From positions 1 to 52,018 of the forward strand of contig JANXSM010000047.1 in NCBI GenBank assembly GCA_025352665.1: a stretch of DNA of 52,018 nt, given 5' to 3'. Made by a program: the position numbers and the translations under genes. Within the stretch, counting starts at the first letter, position 1. Each line of letters begins with the position of its first letter. This DNA is from Rhodospirillales bacterium (GTDB lineage Bacteria; Pseudomonadota; Alphaproteobacteria; Acetobacterales; Acetobacteraceae). Shown here one piece after another: positions 34,356 through 43,872 of the stretch. The notes below the pieces were generated by a model, which did not search any database, was not told the origin of the DNA, and saw only the letters and a list, made by a program, of their open reading frames with translations.

Positions 34356-35291
34356 ATGTGGGAACCGCAATCGCGTTATCCGGACAGCGACATCGAAATC
34401 CTCGACCGCTCCTTCGAACGCTTCCACGTGCTCGGCGGCCTCGAGCGCCTGCACACCGGCAGCCGCTGGGCGGAAGGCCCGGTCTGGTTCGGTGACGGGC
34501 GCTACCTGCTGTGGAGCGACATTCCCAACGACCGCATCCTGAAATGGGAGGAGGAGACCGGGACCGTCTCGATCTTCCGCAAGCCCTCGCGCAACGCCAA
34601 CGGCAACACCCGCGACCGCCAGGGCCGCCTTGTCACCTGCGAGCATGAAGGCCGCCGCGTCATCCGCACCGAACACGACGGCGAAATCACCGTCCTGTGC
34701 GACAACATCGGCGGTCGAAAACTCAACTCGCCCAACGACGTCGTGGTCAGCCGTGACGGCGCCATCTGGTTCACCGACCCCTCGTTCGGCATCCTCGGCT
34801 ATTACGAAGGCCAGAAGGCCGAAAGCGAACTCGCCCCCGCCGTCTATCGCATCGACCCCGCCACCGGCATCGCAGCCGTTGTGGCAGACGACGTGCCCGG
34901 CCCCAACGGCCTCGCCTTCTCGCCCGACGAAACCATCCTCTACCTCGTCGCCTCCCGCGCCAGCCCGCGCGAGATCCTCGCCTACGACGTCACCGACGGC
35001 CGCAAGCTGTCCAACCGGCGCACCTTCATCGACGCCGGCCCAGGCGGCACCCCCGACGGCTTTCGCGTCGATATCGACGGCAACCTCTGGTGCGGCTGGG
35101 GCATGGGAACACCGGAGCTCGACGGCGTGCGCGTCTTCAACCCCGAAGGTGCTCCGATCGGCCACATCCATCTGCCGGAACGCTGCGCCAACGTCTGCTT
35201 CGGCGGCCGCTTCCGCAACCGCCTGTTCATGGCCGCCAGCCGCTCGCTGTATTCGTTGTACGTCAACACGCAGGGCGTGGCCGGCGGCTGA
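34356..35291 (+). CDS. SMP-30/gluconolactonase/LRE-family hydrolase
   Basis: A 311-residue six-bladed beta-propeller enzyme of the SMP-30 family, which opens sugar lactones with a divalent metal. The predicted metal ligands are present: Glu in RWAEGPVWFGDG, Asn in LNSPNDVVVSRDG, Asn in GPNGLAFSPDE and Asp in GGTPDGFRVDIDG. There is no signal peptide, so it is cytoplasmic. AAGGGGAAG precedes the ATG at 34356. The true substrate is not predictable. It stands alone, 102 bp after the formate dehydrogenase operon. Confidence 0.9.
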   Translation: MWEPQSRYPDSDIEILDRSFERFHVLGGLERLHTGSRWAEGPVWFGDGRYLLWSDIPNDRILKWEEETGTVSIFRKPSRNANGNTRDRQGRLVTCEHEGRRVIRTEHDGEITVLCDNIGGRKLNSPNDVVVSRDGAIWFTDPSFGILGYYEGQKAESELAPAVYRIDPATGIAAVVADDVPGPNGLAFSPDETILYLVASRASPREILAYDVTDGRKLSNRRTFIDAGPGGTPDGFRVDIDGNLWCGWGMGTPELDGVRVFNPEGAPIGHIHLPERCANVCFGGRFRNRLFMAASRSLYSLYVNTQGVAGG

Positions 35292-35441
35292 TCCCCCCGT
35301 TGCCGTCATGAGGCGTCTGCGCGACATCGCCGGCTGCGAGGGACAGTGAAATGCAGCAATGCATAGCCGCCTGCCAAACTTCATGACACCAGACCAACCA
35401 ACGGACCGCTAATCTTCGACGTGTGGCGGAAGGCGGGCTTT

Positions 35442-36173
35442 ATGGGCGTTCAAACAGGTGCGAGCAGCGGCATGCACGATCTTGCACACCCACGAGAACG
35501 CCATGTCAGCAACCGCCTGGGCTGGCTGCGGGCCGCCGTGCTCGGTGCCAATGACGGTGTGCTCTCGACCGCCAGCCTGATCATCGGTGTCGCAAGTGCG
35601 GCGGGGTCGCACCAGAGCATTCTGGTGGCCGGGGCTGCTGGGCTGGTGGCGGGCGCCATGTCTATGGCCGCGGGCGAATACGTGTCGGTCAGTTCGCAAG
35701 CCGATTCGGAGGCCGCAGATCTGGCGCGCGAACGGGGCGAGTTGACCGTTGACCAATCCGGCGAGGTGCAGGAACTGGCGGCGATCTATGTCGGCCGCGG
35801 CGTGGACCGACCGCTGGCGCTGCAGGTGGCGGAGCAGTTAATGGCGCGCGACGCGCTGGCGGCGCATGCGCGCGAGGAACTCGGCATCTCCGACCTGACG
35901 ACGGCCCGTCCGGTGCAGGCGGCGATGTTCTCGGCCGCCTCCTTCGCGATCGGCGCGGCGCTCCCGCTCGGCCTGGCGATGGTGACATCCACCGCCTGGG
36001 TGAGCCCGGCGATCGCCGTTGCATCGTTGGCTTTCCTGGCGTTGCTGGGCGCGGCCGGCGCCCGGCTCGGCGGCGCGCCGGTGCTCAAGGCGGCCGTCAG
36101 GGTGATGTTCTGGGGCGCCCTGGCCATGGTCGTCACCGCGGGAATCGGGCTCGTATTCGGCACGAAGGTATGA
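35442..36173 (+). CDS. VIT1/CCC1-family membrane transporter
   Basis: A 243-residue protein of the VIT1/CCC1 family, which moves Fe2+ or Mn2+ out of the cytosol. Typical text is NRLGWLRAAVLGANDGVLST, SLIIGVASA, GAMSMAAGEYVSVSSQADSE and, at the C-terminus, three hydrophobic segments ending VTAGIGLVFGTKV. The cytoplasmic metal-binding helix region (LTVDQSGEVQELAAIYVGRG) is present. GGAAGG before ATG 35442 favours it over the ATG at 35472. A strong hairpin follows the stop. Confidence 0.9.
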   Translation: MGVQTGASSGMHDLAHPRERHVSNRLGWLRAAVLGANDGVLSTASLIIGVASAAGSHQSILVAGAAGLVAGAMSMAAGEYVSVSSQADSEAADLARERGELTVDQSGEVQELAAIYVGRGVDRPLALQVAEQLMARDALAAHAREELGISDLTTARPVQAAMFSAASFAIGAALPLGLAMVTSTAWVSPAIAVASLAFLALLGAAGARLGGAPVLKAAVRVMFWGALAMVVTAGIGLVFGTKV

Positions 36174-36236
36174 CAGCAAGTTGCTTTCAGGCGCGGCGCC
36201 GAGCAGGAACTCGCCATGGTTCACGGCTGGAAAAAG

Positions 36237-36280
36237 GGTCCAGAAGCGGTTGCTCCTGGACCAGGTAAGCCGTCCTTTTT
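36237..36280 (+). terminator. Terminator hairpin after the VIT-family gene
   Basis: GGTCCAG (36237-36243) pairs with CTGGACC (36256-36262), with an inner AGC/GCT stem and a GGTT loop. A run of five Ts lies at 36276-36280, 13 bases beyond the stem, then CAAAAAAG, making a second T/A-rich dyad. The T-run is a little far for a textbook terminator. It is placed between convergent genes, and the A/T dyad could serve the opposite strand. Confidence 0.5.
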
Positions 36281-36301
36281 CAAAAAAGAAGCACTTTCTC
36301 C

Positions 36302-37009
36302 TTACTGAGGCTTCGGCATGTGATCACGCGAACCGCGCATCATGCCTTCCATATGCGGCCGGCCGACCTTGGTCAGCTTGTCGGGCGTGGCCCCGATCTC
36401 CCGCGCCGCGATCACATGGCCCAGCGGCGTCGTGGTGCCTTCGCCGCGAACCGTGATGGTCTTGCCCACGGCAAGAATGTCGGCGAGCTTGCTGAATTCC
36501 GGGGGCGGCAGGCGCACCACGGTGCCGTCTTGCAGCAGCACGCCGCCGGCATCGCCGCGCGGCGTGTGCAGGGTCGCCTTGACCACGCCCGTCACATCCT
36601 GGGCGGTGTGCTCGGCCTGGCTGCTGATGGTGGCACCGGTCGCGGTGTTGGTGATGCTGGCGGCAACCACCATCGCCGTTGCGCGTGCCTTCAGGCCGCG
36701 GATGCTCACGCTGTCACCGGGGCGCACGGCGTAGACAAGGCCGGTGGACATATGCGGCGGCAGCTGGATCTCGGTGCCGTCGTCTAGGATCAGCCCATCG
36801 ACATCGCCCCAGGGAGTCAGCGTGTATTGCGCAACCTTGCCCTTGATTTCCGGCAGCTGCGCCGGGTCGAAGTTCAGGCCACCCATCGAACCCATACCCT
36901 GGTGGGCTGCCATCGGCGCGGGGCCAGACGGGCGGGGCTGGGCGATGGCGCCGGCGGCGAAGGTGGCGGCCAACGCGGTTCCAAGCAGGGCTGCGGTCAT
37001 GCGGTTCAT
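36302..37009 (-). CDS. Secreted protein with two internal repeats, function unknown
   Basis: A 235-residue protein with a signal peptide (MTAALLGTALAATFAAGAIA, cut before QPRP). Two similar blocks follow: VAQYTLTPWGDVDGLILDDG with TEIQLPPHM, and VKATLHTPRGDAGGVLLQDG with TVVRLPPPEF. Each is followed by a VxxGxxxxxRG stretch. The pattern suggests two small beta-barrel (OB-like) domains that bind an ion or ligand. The ends are rich in Met and His (MAAHQGMGSMGG, HMEGMMRGSRDHM), which might bind copper. It is not a family I can name. It lies downstream of and on the same strand as the sigma-54 regulator. Confidence 0.72.
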   Translation of the reverse strand: MNRMTAALLGTALAATFAAGAIAQPRPSGPAPMAAHQGMGSMGGLNFDPAQLPEIKGKVAQYTLTPWGDVDGLILDDGTEIQLPPHMSTGLVYAVRPGDSVSIRGLKARATAMVVAASITNTATGATISSQAEHTAQDVTGVVKATLHTPRGDAGGVLLQDGTVVRLPPPEFSKLADILAVGKTITVRGEGTTTPLGHVIAAREIGATPDKLTKVGRPHMEGMMRGSRDHMPKPQ

Positions 37010-37109
37010 GGCGGGTCTCCAAAATTCTTCTTACGGGGATCGTCCCGTGAAAGCTGTATTGCGAGCGCCGTGCCAGAGAATTTTCATTGAAATCATTGAA
37101 TATTTTATC

Positions 37110-38512
<1,403 letters not shown>

Positions 38513-38516
<4 letters not shown>

Positions 38517-39910
38517 TCGGCGGCCTCGGGCAGGCTCAGCGTGAAGGCCGCGCCCGTCGCGGTCTCCTGCAAGGTCAGCGTGCCGCCATGCGCCTGCACC
38601 ATCTCCCGCGCGATCGCCAGGCCCAGCCCGGTGCCGTCCGCCCGGCTGGTGACGAAAGGCTCGAACAATGTATCGCGCAGTTCGGGGGCCACGCCGGGCC
38701 CGGTGTCGGCGACGGTGATGGCCAGGCCCATCGCGATACTGGCCGAAATCGTGACGCTGCCACCCGGCGGCGTGTGGCGCACCGCGTTCTGCACGAGGTT
38801 GTCGAGAGCGCGGCGGATCATGGCGGGATCGAAGCGGAATACCCCCGCAATGGGTAGAACCCTGATGGCGATCCCGTCCCGCGCATGATCGTGCGCGCAG
38901 GCGGCGAGGAACGGTGCCAACTCGACGTCCACCGGCGCGGCAGCGCCGCGCTGGGTCATTGCCAGCAACTCCCCGCTGAGCCGGTCGAGCCGGTCGATCT
39001 GGCCGATGATCGCGCCGAGTGCAACGCGGGTGCGGCCGGGTTCGGCCTCGTGGGCGAGTGCCGATTCCGCGCGCAGCCGCATGGCGCCGATCGGATTGCG
39101 GATTTCGTGCGCGACCCCGGCCGCGACCCGGCCAAGGGCTGCCATGCGCTCGGCCAGGGCGGCGCGGCCGGCGGCTTCCTGGGTCGCATTCTGCGCCTCC
39201 CGCAACCGTTGCCCGGCTTCGTTGAGGGCCGCGATGATGCGGTCCAGCTCCACCTCGCCGGTGGGTGCGATGCGCGGCAGGCCGCCCTGCGCATCCTGGC
39301 GGGCCAGCGCGGTCTCGATACGGCCGATATGGCGCAGCCAGGTCACCACCAGCCAGGTCAGCCCGCCCGACAGCACCAGCACCAGCCCCGCCAGCACCGC
39401 AAGGCCGCCCGTGAGACTGGTGTAACCCGGCGTGCCCGTAAGGTCCGTGGCGACCCATGCCGCAAGATTGGCGATCGGGCCGGGCAGGCGGCACGCGGCC
39501 GAAACCTCGGTATGCCCGGCGACGGCTGCATGCCGCGTGACAACCCGATCGGTCGCAAGGGCCGCGGTGGCAAGCTGGCTGAGATCGGTCGGGGGATCGA
39601 TGTCGGCGGGATCGCGCAGGATGCCGCCGCGCGCCCGGCCGGTGTCGGACAGCCCTATGGCGACGACCGCGGCGAGGTCGCGCTGCAGGTCGGGGTCGGC
39701 TGCGCCAGGCACCGGGCCGGACCAGCCGGAGGTGTAATACGTGTAGCTGTCGCCGATCTGGTCGCAGTTGCGCGCCAGCTCCGCATCGGCGCGCGACAGC
39801 AGGGCCGCGTCGGATTGCTGGTAGAGCTGCACCAGCAGCACGCCGACCGAAATGGAGGCCGCGAGCGACAGTGTCCAGACAGCGAACAGGCGCGTGCGCA
39901 ACGATCTCAT
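38513..39910 (-). CDS. Membrane sensor histidine kinase paired with the NtrC-like regulator
   Basis: A 465-residue kinase. Membrane helices at about 9-28 and 168-190 enclose a periplasmic domain of about 140 residues that I do not recognise. A linker with HAMP-like character follows, then HisKA (VAGVAHEIRNPIGA, His near 268) and a HATPase domain (NLVQNAVRHTPPGG, DTGPGVAPELRD, GTGLGLAIA). The stop overlaps the start of the regulator gene as ATGA, so they form one unit. The frame is open for 65 more codons upstream, but the ATG at 39910 begins exactly at the first membrane helix. It is divergent from the HtrA-like gene with 137 bp between. Confidence 0.9.
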
Positions 39911-40047
39911 GGCCGAGCTGTACTCGAAACCTTGCGGCCATGCGAGCCGAACGGCTGTCCGGTGATCAGAGCTGGCCCGGCCATCCGGCCGATACCGCAA
40001 CGGCTCCGAAACCACCATGTAGGGATCACGCAACGCGGGGTATTCCG

Positions 40048-40932
40048 ATGTCCGACGCACTGATCGAGCTCTCTGACGCCATCGCCGCCCGCGTTCGCCA
40101 CGCATCGCCCATGGTGGTGGGGCTTGACTGGGGCACCAGCCAGCTGCTGTCCGCCCTGCTGTGGTCGGACGGCGTGGTGGTGACCTCGGAGCAGAGCCTG
40201 CCGGAGATGGACGCCTACCAGGCGGTGTTGCCCGGCGGCCACCGTGTGCCCGCGATGTCGGCCGGGCGCGATGTCACCACCAACGTCGCCGTGCTCCGGC
40301 TCGATGCCGTGGCCGCCACCCGCGCCCCTGGCAGCGAACTCGATGTCGGCGGCATGCTGGTGGCGCTCGGCAGCGACGGCGAGGGCGGAACCTCCGCCAG
40401 CCTGGGCATGGTGGAACGGCTCGGACCCGCCTGGCAAAGCCAATGCGGCGGCCGGATCGACCGGCTGGTCCGCCTCGACATCCGCCTGCCGCTCTCGGCC
40501 GAGGGCGGCCCCGTCATCGACAGCCGTGGCCGCCTGGTCGGCATGTCCACCTTCGGCCCGCGTGACACGGTGCTCGTGATCCCGACGACCACGATCGAGC
40601 GGTCCGTCGGCCAACTGCTCACCCACGGTCATGTGCCGCGCGGCTGGCTCGGCATCGGCGTGCAGCCGGTGCAGCTGCCGCGCGACATCGCGGTGGGCGA
40701 GGCGCATGGCAGCGGTCTCATGGTGCTCAGCATCGCCGAGGGCGCGCCGACCTGGGGGGCGCTGCTGCCAGGCGACATATTGCTGTCCGCCGGCGACATC
40801 CACCTCGTCTCGCCGCGCGCGCTGACATCGATGCTCGGCGCCGAGACCATCGGGGCGCAACTGAGCCTGCGGCTGCTCAGAAGCGGTGCCGTCGTCGAGG
40901 CCACTGTCACAATCGCCGCGAGGCCGGCATGA
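40048..40932 (+). CDS. HtrA-like trypsin-fold protein with PDZ domain, catalytic triad missing
   Basis: A 294-residue protein. Residues 20-190 follow the DegP/HtrA trypsin fold and 200-290 form a PDZ domain (RGWLGIGVQPVQLP, GLMVLSIAEGAP, LLPGDILLSAGD). All three catalytic positions look lost. The His region reads VVVTSEQSLPE (HtrA: VVTNAHVV), the Asp region TTNVAVLRL (Asn79), and the GNSGGP serine motif is LSAEGGP (Glu152). There is no signal peptide, so it appears to be cytoplasmic. It is probably a ligand-binding or scaffold protein, not a protease. The ATG overlap with the LuxR-type gene (ATGA) ties them together. Confidence 0.8.
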   Translation: MSDALIELSDAIAARVRHASPMVVGLDWGTSQLLSALLWSDGVVVTSEQSLPEMDAYQAVLPGGHRVPAMSAGRDVTTNVAVLRLDAVAATRAPGSELDVGGMLVALGSDGEGGTSASLGMVERLGPAWQSQCGGRIDRLVRLDIRLPLSAEGGPVIDSRGRLVGMSTFGPRDTVLVIPTTTIERSVGQLLTHGHVPRGWLGIGVQPVQLPRDIAVGEAHGSGLMVLSIAEGAPTWGALLPGDILLSAGDIHLVSPRALTSMLGAETIGAQLSLRLLRSGAVVEATVTIAARPA

Positions 40933-41501
40933 TCGCCGTCATGATGCAACCCACCGAGCCGCCGCCAGCGCGCGTGGCACTTCGTGTCGCCGACGAATTT
41001 CAACGCCGGCAACTGGAGCGTGCCCTGGGCGTGACCAGCGAGGCGGATGCGGACGTGCTGCTGCTGGCGTTGCCGTCCGGCCAGTCCGTGCCCGCCGATG
41101 CCGCAAGCTTCGACGGCGCGTTGCTCGTGCTGTCGGACGATCCCACCGTCGCCGCGGACCAGGCGCTGCAGGGCGTGCTGCCGCCCGCGGCCTCGCTGCA
41201 GCAGATCATCGCGGCGACAGCGGCAGTGGCGGAGGGTCTGCAGGTGCGCCTGCCGGCACCTCCGGGTCGCACCGGCTTCGCCCCGCCAGACCGCGCCGGC
41301 CGGCCATTGCTGACCCCGCGCGAAGTGGAGGTGCTGGCGTTGGTAGGCGAGGGGATGAGCAACAAAACCATCGCCCGCAAGCTCAACATCTCCGCCCACA
41401 CGGTGAAATACCATCTCGAGGCTGTGTTCACGAAGCTCGCCGTGCGCAGCCGTGCCGAGGCGGTGACACGCGGCCTGCGCCATGGATTGATCGTGGTGTG
41501 A
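40929..41501 (+). CDS. LuxR/NarL-type transcription factor with degenerate receiver
   Basis: A 190-residue regulator. The C-terminal 65 residues are a clear LuxR HTH (LTPREVEVLALVGEGMSNKT, IARKLNISAHTVKYHLEAVF). The N-terminal half has a receiver-like pattern, but the phospho-Asp position is Ala (DVLLLALPS) and the acidic pocket is absent, so phosphorylation is unlikely. It may be controlled by protein contact, for instance with the protease-dead HtrA-like partner whose gene it overlaps by 4 bp. DNA targets are not visible. Confidence 0.87.
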   Translation: MIAVMMQPTEPPPARVALRVADEFQRRQLERALGVTSEADADVLLLALPSGQSVPADAASFDGALLVLSDDPTVAADQALQGVLPPAASLQQIIAATAAVAEGLQVRLPAPPGRTGFAPPDRAGRPLLTPREVEVLALVGEGMSNKTIARKLNISAHTVKYHLEAVFTKLAVRSRAEAVTRGLRHGLIVV

Positions 41502-41553
41502 CCGCGCTCCGGCCGGCAGCCTCGTAAAGCGCTTGCATTGCGCGAACAAAAAG

Positions 41554-41578
41554 GCCACCGAAACCATCGCCCGGTGGC
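41554..41578. promoter_or_regulatory. 7-bp inverted repeat before the Hpt gene
   Basis: GCCACCG (41554-41560) and CGGTGGC (41572-41578) form a perfect dyad with an 11-nt loop, 53 bp after the LuxR-type gene stop and 45 bp before the Hpt start. No T-run follows. It may be an operator or a weak transcript end. Confidence 0.35.
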
Positions 41579-41623
41579 AGCGACCTGCCGCAACGGGCGT
41601 AAAGTCGGGGGAGCGGAGCAGAA

Positions 41624-41980
41624 TTGACGTCTGACAGTCAGGACGAGCAGGGTTTCGCGGTTCAACTGATGGCGGATCTCACGGTGGAGGATGTGCGCCA
41701 TGTGCTCGCCGTGTTCCAGTCGGACCTGCAGCGCCTTGCGGATCTGCTCGCCGTGAACGTTCAGGCAGGCGACGCCGCGGGCTTTCGCAAAGCGGCCCAC
41801 GCGCTGGCCGGTGCTGCCGGTGCAATGGGGGCTGCGGAGCTGGATGCCGCCTGCCGCACGGCCATGAACGGTACCACCATCCCGCTTGCGATCCTGAACG
41901 CCGACATTGTGGCAGGGGTGATCGCGGCCGGCCAGCAGGCCGCGGCCCTGCAGGTCCAGTTGGAGCCCTCGCGTGGCTGA
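41624..41980 (+). CDS. Stand-alone histidine phosphotransfer (Hpt) protein
   Basis: A 118-residue helical protein with the Hpt core FRKAAHALAGAAGAMGAAEL. His59 is the phosphorylatable residue, and the usual following Lys-Gly is Ala-Gly. Such proteins shuttle phosphate between a hybrid kinase receiver and a response regulator. It starts at TTG 41624 with GGAG about ten bases upstream. Its 3' end overlaps the start of the tandem-receiver regulator by 8 bp, its likely partner. No kinase is in this operon. Confidence 0.85.
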   Translation: MTSDSQDEQGFAVQLMADLTVEDVRHVLAVFQSDLQRLADLLAVNVQAGDAAGFRKAAHALAGAAGAMGAAELDAACRTAMNGTTIPLAILNADIVAGVIAAGQQAAALQVQLEPSRG

Positions 41981-43865
41981 GACGGTGCCATCGGACATCG
42001 GCGGCGCCCGCGTCATGGTGGTGGAGGACAATCCCACCCAGGCGGAGCTGATGCGCATCCTGGTCACCGCTCTGGGGCATGAGGCGCGTGTGGTCGGCAC
42101 GGCGCAGCAGGCGCTGGAACTGGCGCGGGCCTGGCGGCCAGCCGCAGCCTTGCTGGACGTGGAATTGCCGGACTATGACGGCTTCGAGCTGCTGCGCCGC
42201 ATGCGTGCCGAGGGCATCGACACCACAATCATCGTGCTGACCGCCAATGCCTCGATGGAGGCGGCGAAGGATGCCATCCGCAGCGGCGCTGCCGACTATA
42301 TCGTCAAACCGTTTCGCCGCGACCGGCTGTCGGACGTGCTGGACCGCACGCTGCTCCAACGTATCGCCGCAGCCCACGCCGTGGCCGAGCAAGCAGACGG
42401 GCAGCCAGCCGCCGACATTGGCCCCCGCGTGCTGGTGGTGGAGGACAACCCGACCCAGGCCGAACTCGCCCGCGCCCTGCTGCGCCAGTCTGGCAATGCC
42501 GTGCGCGTGGCCGGCAGCGCCGAGGCCGCCTTGCGCGACATCGCCGATTGGCAGCCCGACCTGGTGCTGCTCGACGTCGCTCTGCCAGGCATGAGCGGGA
42601 TCGACTTGCTGCGCCGCATCGCCGCCGACCGCGTGCAGACCCAGGTGATCGTGGTCACCGCGAACGACACGCGCGATGGCGCGGTGGAGGCGATCAGGCT
42701 CGGCGCCTACGACTATATTGCCAAACCCTACGACGCCCAACGGCTGACGGTGACCGTGCGCAACGCCCTGCGCCAGGCGCCGCGGCAGCGCAGCCGCTTT
42801 CACGGTTTCATCGGCGCGGCACCGGCGATGCAGGCAGTCTACAGCACCATCGAAGCGGTTGCGACCAGCAAGGCAAGCGTGTTCATCACCGGCGAAAGCG
42901 GCACTGGCAAGGAACTCGCAGCCGATGCCGTGCATCGCGCAAGCCCCCGGTCGGCCGCCCCTTTCGTGGCACTCAACTGCGGCGCCATTCCACGCGACCT
43001 GCTGGAGAGCGAGGTGTTCGGCCATGTCCGCGGCGCCTTCACAGGAGCCACCTCCGACCGTCCCGGTGCCGCGCGCCAAGCCAGCGGCGGCACGCTGTTC
43101 CTTGATGAAATCTGCGAAATGCCGCTCGACATGCAGGTCAAGCTGCTGCGTTTCGTGCAGACCGGCACGTTCCAGCCAGTTGGTGCCAGCAAAACCGAAC
43201 GGGTGGACGTGCGCTTCGTCTGCGCCACCAACCGCGATCCGCAGGCCGAGGTGCAGGCCGGCCGCTTCCGCGAGGATCTGTTCTACCGCCTCTACGTGGT
43301 GCCGCTGGTGCTGCCGCCCTTGCGCGAGCGGGCCACCGATGTGCTGCTGATCGCGCGCCACTTCCTCACCCAGTTCTCGCGTGAGGAGCACAAGCGCTTC
43401 CGTGGCCTCGACCGCGACGCCGAACGCGCGCTGCTCGCCTGCGCGTGGCCCGGCAACGTGCGGCAGCTGCAGAACGTGGTCCGCAACATCGTGGTGCTCA
43501 ACGACGGCGATCGGGTGACCCAGGCGATGCTGCCGCCGCTCGCATGGGCCCAGCCACCAGCCCTGCCCGCGGCGCCAACCCTGCCGGAGCGAACCGAACT
43601 GCCACCGCCCGTGACCGGGCTGCAGCCGGCAATTCCTGAGCCGGCCGCGATCCAGCCGATCGCCTCGCTGCCGCCGGCCGAGCCCGAGATCTTGCCGCTC
43701 GCTGAAATGGAGCGCCGCCTGATCCTGGCCGCCTTGCGCAAGACCCACGACGACGTGCCACGTGCTGCGAGCCTGCTGCAAGTCAACCCGTCGACCATCT
43801 ACCGCAAGCTGCAGGCCTGGCGTGCCGAGGAGCTGATCGAGGCGGCGCGCGGCAGCACCTCCTGA
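41973..43865 (+). CDS. Sigma-54-dependent activator with two receiver domains
   Basis: A 630-residue regulator. Receiver 1 (14-125) has Asp62 in LLDVELPDYDG and Lys112; receiver 2 (153-265) has Asp201 in LLDVALPGMSG and Lys251. Both phosphorylation pockets look intact (VVEDNPTQAEL in each). The AAA+ domain follows with Walker A GESGTGKE (307-314), GAFTGA (354-359) and GGTLFLDEICEM. A proline-rich linker then leads to a Fis-type HTH (DDVPRAASLLQVNPSTIYRK). NtrC relatives normally have one receiver. It starts with GTG 41973 inside the end of the Hpt gene. Confidence 0.92.
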   Translation: MAETVPSDIGGARVMVVEDNPTQAELMRILVTALGHEARVVGTAQQALELARAWRPAAALLDVELPDYDGFELLRRMRAEGIDTTIIVLTANASMEAAKDAIRSGAADYIVKPFRRDRLSDVLDRTLLQRIAAAHAVAEQADGQPAADIGPRVLVVEDNPTQAELARALLRQSGNAVRVAGSAEAALRDIADWQPDLVLLDVALPGMSGIDLLRRIAADRVQTQVIVVTANDTRDGAVEAIRLGAYDYIAKPYDAQRLTVTVRNALRQAPRQRSRFHGFIGAAPAMQAVYSTIEAVATSKASVFITGESGTGKELAADAVHRASPRSAAPFVALNCGAIPRDLLESEVFGHVRGAFTGATSDRPGAARQASGGTLFLDEICEMPLDMQVKLLRFVQTGTFQPVGASKTERVDVRFVCATNRDPQAEVQAGRFREDLFYRLYVVPLVLPPLRERATDVLLIARHFLTQFSREEHKRFRGLDRDAERALLACAWPGNVRQLQNVVRNIVVLNDGDRVTQAMLPPLAWAQPPALPAAPTLPERTELPPPVTGLQPAIPEPAAIQPIASLPPAEPEILPLAEMERRLILAALRKTHDDVPRAASLLQVNPSTIYRKLQAWRAEELIEAARGSTS

Positions 43866-43872
43866 ATATCGA

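Noticed and set aside
41533-41537. TTGCA before the Hpt gene as a sigma-54 -12 element
   Set aside because: There is no GG at the required distance upstream, so it does not make a -24/-12 promoter.
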